Virus record (IMG/VR): IMGVR_UViG_3300035703_000375
Location: 1-26,706 of that record
Source of the DNA: a virus
DNA length: 26,706 nt
Direction: 5' to 3' (one strand)
Below are positions 20,803 through 26,706 of the stretch, piece after piece (positions within the stretch are counted from its first letter, which is position 1; every line of letters starts with the position of its first letter). The position numbers and the translations under genes were made by a program. The notes below the pieces were generated by a model, which made no database searches, had not been told where the DNA came from, and saw only the letters and a program-made list of their open reading frames with translations.

Positions 20803-21261
20803 TTAGAAAATAATTTGTTGTCCAGCATTTGGAGTAGCAACTGATGCAGTACTTCCACCACCCATTGATGCACGCCTTGCGCGGGCTGCTTCTAATTGCT
20901 CGCGATCAACCATCATGTTGAAAGAGTTTCTAATTAAGCCTTCAGCATTTTGTGCAATACTGGCTTGCTCAAACAATGACAAACTTGGATCATTCATTTG
21001 AGTTAACACAGATTGCGCTTGCTCTTTGAATCCCGGCATAGAATCTCCAACCAAGTTAATCGCGCTCTGAATCTGCATTTCTGCTGACTTTTTGGTAGCA
21101 TTTAGTGATTGGTTTTCTTTTTTCTTTTGCTGATATTGATCTATCAACCCAGAAACAACTTGAAATGGTGCTGCTCCTGCTGCTCCACCTGCTGCTGCTG
21201 CTCCAGAATAGTCTGGTGTTCTGTATCCAGACGTAGGTACTTGTCCTGCTACTAGTGCCAT
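20803..21261 (-). CDS. small internal virion-type protein
   Basis: This encodes 152 residues. An Ala/Gly-rich N-terminus (YSGAAAAGGAAGAAPFQVVS, residues 18-37) leads to a helical middle (IDQYQQKKKENQSLNATKKS) and a Gly/Ser-rich end. Similar Ala/Gly plus helix proteins are usual among podovirus internal proteins. No named family is recognised. The next start is two bases away on each side, so it is clearly part of the virion operon. Confidence 0.6.
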   Translation of the reverse strand: MALVAGQVPTSGYRTPDYSGAAAAGGAAGAAPFQVVSGLIDQYQQKKKENQSLNATKKSAEMQIQSAINLVGDSMPGFKEQAQSVLTQMNDPSLSLFEQASIAQNAEGLIRNSFNMMVDREQLEAARARRASMGGGSTASVATPNAGQQIIF

Positions 21262-21265
21262 AATT

Positions 21266-22249
21266 TTAAACGTATCTATAGTTAACCATTCCTGCTGGTG
21301 ACATCCCCGACATCATGCCAGAACCTCCGCCACCACCAATCATGCTACCCAATCCTGACAATCCAAGCGATAGTCCACCAGTAAATGGGGCTGCTGCAAT
21401 ACCAATTAGGTTCCCAATCATTCCTGCTCTTGTTTGTTTTGCTTGCATGTCGGCTTGGTATTGAGCCATATTCCGCGCATCAAGCGCACCAGCACGCTCA
21501 CGGGCTAGGTTGAGTGGCAGGTTGTAGTCTAGTTGCGGCCCAAGCGATTGACCAAGTTCAAGACCAGTCAATCCAAGCCTCGTTCCTGCCTCATATGACG
21601 CTGGGGTGGCTCCAAGCATACGGAGTCCCGGTTGCGTGTAGAAAGAAGATGCAGCCTCAAATGAACGTCCTCTTGCTCCTGCTGCTTCTGCGCGCTTGGC
21701 TGCCAAAACATTTTCTCGATTCAAAACCTCTGCTGCCACAGATCCAGTAGACCCAAGCATACCCCTTGCACCGAATGACTCACGAGCGCGTTGCTCGGCT
21801 CCTCGTTGTTCTTCTGGAGTAAGCCCACGTGCTGCTTGTGTTGCCCTTTCAGCCTCGGCGGCTTCCATTTCCACAATTCTTTGTTGTTCTGGAGATAGCG
21901 TACCAGCAAGCGTCCTAAACAACCCAGTCTGGCCAGTCATCGTGCCAAGTTCCTGCGCTCGCAGATCGGCCATTTGTTGCGCTGCACCAGTTCCAGCTTC
22001 TCGTTGAAGGCCAAGAACTCCACCTAATGCTTCACCACCAAATCCAAATGCTTGCTGCAAAAACTGCGGGGTGTATTGACCTTGCATCCCCAAAAACATT
22101 GGTAATGCTTGGCCGTAATACCCAGACACTCCTGCTAATTGCTGTTGTGTAACGCTAGGTTTGCCCTTTTTGCCGGGAGCAAAAATATCAGTAGGCGTAG
22201 GATATGATGGAGCACTGCCGCCGCCGAAAAAATCTTTAAGAAATCCCAT
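21266..22249 (-). CDS. Gly/Ala-rich internal virion-type protein
   Basis: This encodes 327 residues. It begins MGFLKDFFGGGSAPSYPTPT. A long helical body follows with many E, A, R and Q (IVEMEAAEAERATQAARGLT, EQRARESFGARGML). The end is hydrophobic and Gly-rich (about 275-318: NLIGIAAAPFTGGLSLGLSG, then GSMIGGGGGSG). This pattern is common in podovirus core or ejection proteins that insert into membranes. No enzymatic motif is visible. The leader before the ATG is A/T-rich with no Shine-Dalgarno site. The specific role is inferred. Confidence 0.6.
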   Translation of the reverse strand: MGFLKDFFGGGSAPSYPTPTDIFAPGKKGKPSVTQQQLAGVSGYYGQALPMFLGMQGQYTPQFLQQAFGFGGEALGGVLGLQREAGTGAAQQMADLRAQELGTMTGQTGLFRTLAGTLSPEQQRIVEMEAAEAERATQAARGLTPEEQRGAEQRARESFGARGMLGSTGSVAAEVLNRENVLAAKRAEAAGARGRSFEAASSFYTQPGLRMLGATPASYEAGTRLGLTGLELGQSLGPQLDYNLPLNLARERAGALDARNMAQYQADMQAKQTRAGMIGNLIGIAAAPFTGGLSLGLSGLGSMIGGGGGSGMMSGMSPAGMVNYRYV

Positions 22250-22258
22250 AATCTTATT

Positions 22259-22330
22259 CTATTTATTTAGTGAAACAAATAACACAATAGTGTCACCTGT
22301 ATTGGTTGTAAACGTTTGCTGTGTAGTCAT
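22259..22330 (-). CDS. possible 23-codon gene in a short gap
   Basis: ATG at 22330 to TAG at 22259 gives MTTQQTFTTNTGDTIVLFVS plus LNK. It fills the gap between the fibre gene and the next virion gene, with AAGG 7-10 bases upstream. It could be a remnant of a longer gene or chance. No family is recognised. Confidence 0.3.
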   Translation of the reverse strand: MTTQQTFTTNTGDTIVLFVSLNK

Positions 22331-22354
22331 GGTATGCCTTGGCTATGTGTTGGT

Positions 22355-23203
22355 TCACGGAGCAAGCTCAGTAAGCGTTAACGTGGAAATTGTTCTAAAG
22401 GAATAGTCTCCAGCATCTGTATCGGAATTAGATCTATTTATGTATCCAGTTATTGGTGAATACACTTTTGCTTGTATTTTGTATGTAACAGTTGATGCAG
22501 ATCCCGGAGACGAATCAATAAAGTCAATAACACTGCTCTCGTTACTGTGCGACCCATTGTAACCACCATTTGAAGTTGCCCTCAATCTATTCCCAGAAGC
22601 ATCTCCTGTTGCAGCATCAATTACTGTACTATCTCTAACAATTCTCAAAGCAACCCCGTGATTGCCATTGTTTGATGAAGAACTTACATTTGCCTGTACC
22701 CTTACTTTTCCAGAAGCAGAAGCAATAGCCCTTGTAAGAGTCAAACTCAAATTAGTAATATCCGTCCAAGAGGTTGTCGTTGATGTGATTGTTTGGGTAT
22801 CAGTTTTTACAGCTTGAACAACTTGAATCGGGAAATTGGATGGCAAACTTAATTTCGCAAATGTTACACTAGAATCAGCAATCTTTGCGGTGGTTACAGC
22901 ACTATTGTCAATTGTTGCAACTCCAGCCGAAACAGTGAAATCTCCAAAATCTGAATTGGAAAGTTTGGCTGGAGTTACATTTGCGTCTGCAATTTTTGCA
23001 GTAGTTACTGCGCTATTTGCGATTTGACCCGTGTTTACTGTCTTAACCGCAAGTTGACCACCGCCAGTTACCTGAAGCGTAACATCATCAGTAGTGCCAG
23101 AACTGCCAGCAACAAACGCCGCAGAATCTACTAGATTATTAAGCCTTGTGCTTGTAACCTGTTCTCCGTCAGCAAACGTAGTTCCTTTAGTTAGGATAGC
23201 CAT
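22355..23203 (-). CDS. tail fibre or appendage protein with short repeats
   Basis: This encodes 282 residues. The N-terminus (GTTFADGEQVTSTRLNNLVD) resembles the virion-attachment opening of phage fibre-type proteins. Residues about 57-120 carry two copies of a repeat (NSAVTTAKIADANVTPAKLS and NSAVTTAKIADSSVTFAKLS) that forms fibrous trimers in related proteins. The C-terminal 150 residues are a Ser/Thr-rich beta domain likely to contact the host surface. The receptor is unknown. It follows the nozzle-like gene by two bases. Confidence 0.7.
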   Translation of the reverse strand: MAILTKGTTFADGEQVTSTRLNNLVDSAAFVAGSSGTTDDVTLQVTGGGQLAVKTVNTGQIANSAVTTAKIADANVTPAKLSNSDFGDFTVSAGVATIDNSAVTTAKIADSSVTFAKLSLPSNFPIQVVQAVKTDTQTITSTTTSWTDITNLSLTLTRAIASASGKVRVQANVSSSSNNGNHGVALRIVRDSTVIDAATGDASGNRLRATSNGGYNGSHSNESSVIDFIDSSPGSASTVTYKIQAKVYSPITGYINRSNSDTDAGDYSFRTISTLTLTELAP

Positions 23204-23205
23204 AA

Positions 23206-25686
23206 TTAGAATTGTGAAATGGTTTGTCGATTCGTGACTGTAGCATCAACTGAGATTGAGTTGATTTTGGGTCGCCCAATTCCCTGTGATCCTGACAGGT
23301 TTGGCAAAATTGTCAATTGACCATAGAATCCACGGGTATTTCCTATACGCATCCGCAAACTAGCTGTTTCATTAGGTGGTAAATCTTGACCGATTAGCGT
23401 GTTGATTTGGCCAATCTGATACTTGTCAGCGTCTGGATCTTCAGTCGAAAACTGGAATACAGCATCCGTGTTTTGATCGTTTGCCTGACATTGAACTTGA
23501 GCCACGGAGAACCTTTTGCGGTCATATGTTCCAAGGGTATACCCCCTAGTCTGAAGCTCATACAAAACATTGTATGCTGTAGAGCCTCCAAGTGGGTCCA
23601 AAGACGCGCTGTCTATGGGTGTATCGTTGGCATTTGCCTCATGGATGCCGCCTTGGTCGTTGACGTAGAATAGAGAGTTTCTAGCACCAACCTTCCCGTA
23701 GTGCATGTTGATAATATTGAATTGTCCATTGGCGAATGTATCCACGGATTCCCACGCTTTATTGAGCGTATTGAAAATCAAAACTGTGTTATTGCCATTT
23801 GCATCATTAGCACCAACTTCAGAATCCAGCGGAACCGCAATGTAATAACGATTATCGTAGAATGCAGCCACTGCGTTATCAGCTAAAGACTTATTGATTC
23901 GATCAATAAACGGCTGAATGCTTTTGGATAGTGGCTCACCAGTGCCCCGAAGATTGTAATCATTGAGGAACTCGACTGCGTAAACACCATTGTCAGACAA
24001 GAAAAACACTTGGTTGGCAAACCCAACAATTGATTTTCTAGCCAAGCAACCAACCTCACTGGTTAATTCCGTGACAACCGTATCCTCAAGGCTTCCTTGA
24101 GTTCCCTTGACTAAGTGGATGCTGTTCCTATTGAACACAATAAGGTTATCGTCGTAGAACGAGTGGAATCCAACAGTGAAGTCGGCAATACCTGCGGTGA
24201 TGCGGAACTGGCTGAAGATTTGATCGTAGGTGTCACCATCGAGAATGTCAGACGCAAGGATCTGGTCACGCTCAACCCGATCTGTGTAGGTCGGAGAGGC
24301 CGCTGTGCCACCAACATCGTACCAGAACGGAACCCACAAGCGTCTCTGGAAGTAGCTTCCCCAAGGAGGTGCTGGCATATGGGTAAACCCACCACCAACA
24401 GAGAATCTGCCACCAAACTCAAATACATCAGATGATGATGTATTGTAGTCACCTACTGGAGCATACCAAGTTATTGTTGTTGCATTTGCTGATATGACTT
24501 GGAAGCTTTTACCCTCCATTGATGCCAGACCGGAAGTGGTGGTTTCATAAATTGTAACAAAATCACCAGCTTTGATTGTTGTATTGCCAGTTACTGTAGC
24601 TGTTACCAGACCACTAACAACATCAACATCCTTGGCCTGAATACTAAATGTTTGTGGCTGAGTATACGTTCCACCAATAACCTTGGTAAACCCGGAGGCT
24701 TTCATTACTGCATTGGTTACACCCAGTGCTCCAGTTCCACCGCCGGGCGCAGCATTGAACACAAACACGTCAGCACTTGTAACGCTAGCAACAGTGTAGA
24801 AGCCATCGCTTGGAGCGTACGTCCCAGTAAGCCCAGATATGTAAATTTGGTCTCCAGCGGTAAGCCCATGTGCCTTAATTGTGATGGTTACAGGAAATGG
24901 GAAACCGCTTGTCAATCTTTCGGCAGCCTCAATTGGCCTGCCTTGTGGAATCCACTCCCAAGCCTGATTCTTCCCACTGCGGAAAAGGTAGACCTTATCA
25001 AATGCCTGTATCATGTTCACTTCACCAGACACAATGGAACCACTTGGATAAGGTATGTTTGCTACTGAATATGTTCCAAGATTAACCTTCTTTGCAACTA
25101 GTCCTGTGGCAAGAATAATGCTTTCGTCATTGTTGCTTGTTGGATCGCTAAACAAACAAGATCCCAAAATGGATGTTACAGCATCATCATCAATCTGTGA
25201 ATTGATGTACCCATAAGTTCCATTGACTGTTAGAGTGGGGTTGTCAGCAATTGTGTAAGAAAATGTAAGTGTTGTGGCTGATGCAACAGTCATTTGGTAG
25301 GAACCAGCCTTAATCCCTGTGATCGGTTCCGTTGTGACCTGAACATTACCAAGCGTTGCGTATGCTGTACCAGTGAGGCCATGTGGTAGTGTAAATGTTA
25401 GAGTTACAACATTACTTGAACTTGCCGCGCTGGAAATTACCTTGTTTGAGTTAATCAAGAAGAATGGCAATCTCAACGGTGAACCGCTGGAGGCCAACGC
25501 ACCACTACGCAGGGCAATCCCTTTTCGTGGTTGCCAATACCCATCCATGCGACCATTCTTGGACAACACCACCTCCCCAGCTTGCAACTGATTAGGCTGC
25601 AACCGCTGGTTCATACCAACAAACCCCGGGTCACCATCCGTTAGGATGTTGTCGTCAAGTCCCCCAAATGAACGGTATGCTGGCAT
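23206..25686 (-). CDS. tail nozzle-like protein (T7 gp12-type)
   Basis: This encodes 826 residues, close to the length of T7 tail tubular protein B. The C-terminal part (from about 480) has the nozzle-type segments FHSFYDDNLIVFNRNSIHLV, then SEVGCLARKSIVGFANQVFF, LSDNGVYAVEF and FYDNRYYIAVPL. Three beta domains appear inserted in the N-terminal half: about 90-160, 264-330 (AHGLTAGDQIYISGLTGTYA) and 346-412. Such domains recur in phage tail proteins and may bind sugars or give rigidity. The protein would form the distal tail tube. The ATG at 25686 is one base after the upstream stop (TAACATG). Confidence 0.7.
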   Translation of the reverse strand: MPAYRSFGGLDDNILTDGDPGFVGMNQRLQPNQLQAGEVVLSKNGRMDGYWQPRKGIALRSGALASSGSPLRLPFFLINSNKVISSAASSSNVVTLTFTLPHGLTGTAYATLGNVQVTTEPITGIKAGSYQMTVASATTLTFSYTIADNPTLTVNGTYGYINSQIDDDAVTSILGSCLFSDPTSNNDESIILATGLVAKKVNLGTYSVANIPYPSGSIVSGEVNMIQAFDKVYLFRSGKNQAWEWIPQGRPIEAAERLTSGFPFPVTITIKAHGLTAGDQIYISGLTGTYAPSDGFYTVASVTSADVFVFNAAPGGGTGALGVTNAVMKASGFTKVIGGTYTQPQTFSIQAKDVDVVSGLVTATVTGNTTIKAGDFVTIYETTTSGLASMEGKSFQVISANATTITWYAPVGDYNTSSSDVFEFGGRFSVGGGFTHMPAPPWGSYFQRRLWVPFWYDVGGTAASPTYTDRVERDQILASDILDGDTYDQIFSQFRITAGIADFTVGFHSFYDDNLIVFNRNSIHLVKGTQGSLEDTVVTELTSEVGCLARKSIVGFANQVFFLSDNGVYAVEFLNDYNLRGTGEPLSKSIQPFIDRINKSLADNAVAAFYDNRYYIAVPLDSEVGANDANGNNTVLIFNTLNKAWESVDTFANGQFNIINMHYGKVGARNSLFYVNDQGGIHEANANDTPIDSASLDPLGGSTAYNVLYELQTRGYTLGTYDRKRFSVAQVQCQANDQNTDAVFQFSTEDPDADKYQIGQINTLIGQDLPPNETASLRMRIGNTRGFYGQLTILPNLSGSQGIGRPKINSISVDATVTNRQTISQF

Positions 25687-25687
25687 G

Positions 25688-26706
25688 TTAAATAATTACA
25701 AAAACAGAACAATCAATTGGATTGATTCCGGGTTGATTGGCTTGGTCTGTATCATAACAAAGAATTTGAATTACTGAACTTGTTTTTTTAACTGGACCAC
25801 TGGTAGATGTCCATCTTGGAACGATCAATACATTTCCATTTAACGGGTTACTTTGAACCCCGGAGCCAGTAATACAATAATTAGTTGATGGCATTTCAGA
25901 GTTAAAGCTTATTTCAAAAATCCCTTCAGTTATTCTTTTGACGCTGGAAACGTTACCTGAAGACTTGATCAAAACATTTGAGTTATTCGTTGACGCGCCA
26001 CTGTCATCTTCATTCCTTGTCCCATTGAACTGAACGTATGCCCTAATTCCAAATAATGGAGCAGATCCAGTCTGTGACCCGAAACCTAATGTAGTGCGTT
26101 GCGACGCTGCATCTACATCATCTATCAGGGCTCTTCCAGCAGCCGTACAGGTGATTTCCTCAATGTCACCAGAACCGGAACTTGATCTGCCGAGAATCCT
26201 ATCTGTAGAAGTTACATCTTGAATTTTTGCATACGTTACAGAGTTTGATGCAATGGTTGTTGTACCACTGCCAGCAGATGCCGTTACGTCTCCAGTTAAT
26301 GCACCACGCTGTATACCCCCAGAACCAGTAAACTCTAAACCACCACCAACAGTTAGTTGCTCAACATCCCCAGAACCGCTGCTGTCTCTACCAAGAAGTC
26401 TGTCAGACGTTATGTTCTGTATCTTGCCTAAAGTTACTGAATCATTGTCGATAGTCCAGACAGTTCCAGAACTACTTACAGTGATGTCGCCATAGTCCCC
26501 ATCACCGGGGACACCTCCGCTTGCACCAGTAGATGCAATTGTGATTCCACCAGACGTATTGGTTACAGTAACATTAGCTCCAGCCGTAATCGTTGACTTG
26601 CTGAACCCCGAGCCATTGCCGATAAGCAACTGACCATTGGAGGCCGACTCTAGCTTGTCCGCGCTAATCTGACCATCCTCAATGTTGTCACCCTTAACCT
26701 TGGTTT
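25688..26706 (-). CDS. tail fibre protein, 5' end outside the window
   Basis: The frame is open through the right edge, so the gene is partial. At least 338 residues are visible. A TTG at 26629 is not the start: the frame continues upstream with DNIEDGQISADKLESASNGQ. Repeated blocks occur, including DRLLGRDSSGSGDVEQLTV and DRILGRSSSGSGDIEEITC, joined by GALTGDVTASAGSGTTTIAS. A short C-terminal beta domain follows (ITEGIFEISFNSEMPSTNY). These repeats are typical of trimeric phage fibre shafts. It probably binds the virion at its N-terminus, which is missing here. Confidence 0.7.
   Translation of the reverse strand, partial: TKVKGDNIEDGQISADKLESASNGQLLIGNGSGFSKSTITAGANVTVTNTSGGITIASTGASGGVPGDGDYGDITVSSSGTVWTIDNDSVTLGKIQNITSDRLLGRDSSGSGDVEQLTVGGGLEFTGSGGIQRGALTGDVTASAGSGTTTIASNSVTYAKIQDVTSTDRILGRSSSGSGDIEEITCTAAGRALIDDVDAASQRTTLGFGSQTGSAPLFGIRAYVQFNGTRNEDDSGASTNNSNVLIKSSGNVSSVKRITEGIFEISFNSEMPSTNYCITGSGVQSNPLNGNVLIVPRWTSTSGPVKKTSSVIQILCYDTDQANQPGINPIDCSVFVII

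Noticed and set aside
26627-26629. TTG as the start of the right-edge fibre gene
   Set aside because: The frame stays open and fibre-like to the window edge, so the true start is outside.
1-26706. tRNA genes, CRISPR array, integrase or attachment site, insertion sequence
   Set aside because: No cloverleaf, regularly spaced repeats, recombinase motif or terminal inverted repeats with a transposase were seen by reading the window.

Overview
The window is part of a double-stranded DNA tailed phage genome, or a prophage-like contig of one. It has head, packaging, virion, tail-fibre and lysis genes in one long leftward array. A short rightward array of small accessory genes faces it. The tail genes look podovirus-like: there is a nozzle-like protein, fibres and large internal or ejection-type proteins, and no sheath, tape measure or baseplate gene. 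The capsid protein resembles the SU10/DUF5309 class. I see no integrase, tRNA, rRNA, CRISPR array or insertion sequence. The host cannot be named. Most start codons lack a Shine-Dalgarno sequence and are preceded instead by A-rich leaders, which hints at a host that does not depend on that signal, but this is inference.

Positions 1-3466, plus strand: a tightly overlapping run of small genes. In order these are a cut-off gene, several hypotheticals, two Cys-rich small proteins, a MazG-like nucleotide pyrophosphohydrolase, a helix-turn-helix protein, a reading frame broken by one in-frame TAA, a basic conserved phage protein, two genes overlapping in different frames, and a DnaC-like AAA+ helicase loader. 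This looks like an early or middle replication and nucleotide-metabolism operon. It meets the late operon at an inverted repeat (3504-3539) that could terminate transcription from both sides.

Positions 3539-6700, minus strand: the lysis region. It holds a small membrane protein, an Amidase_3-type endolysin, a winged-helix-like protein, a calcineurin-like phosphoesterase, an HExxH metallopeptidase-like protein, an overlapping pair resembling inner- and outer-membrane spanins, two small holin-like membrane proteins and a hypothetical protein.

Positions 6697-16810, minus strand: virion assembly. Reading with transcription (right to left): a small basic protein, terminase small and large subunits, two AT-rich small genes, portal, three tiny conserved genes, a 200-bp intergenic region with a strong hairpin, scaffold, major capsid protein, a probable decoration protein, a strong hairpin, a hypothetical protein, a connector or tail protein and a lectin-like fibre protein.

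Positions 16812-26706, minus strand: the upstream part of the same array. It has a fibre protein cut by the window edge, the 826-residue nozzle-like protein, a second fibre, a possible 23-codon gene, and four probable internal or ejection proteins, the largest of 1001 residues. Genes are joined by ATGA, GTGA or TGATG overlaps or by gaps of a few bases, so long polycistronic transcripts are likely.
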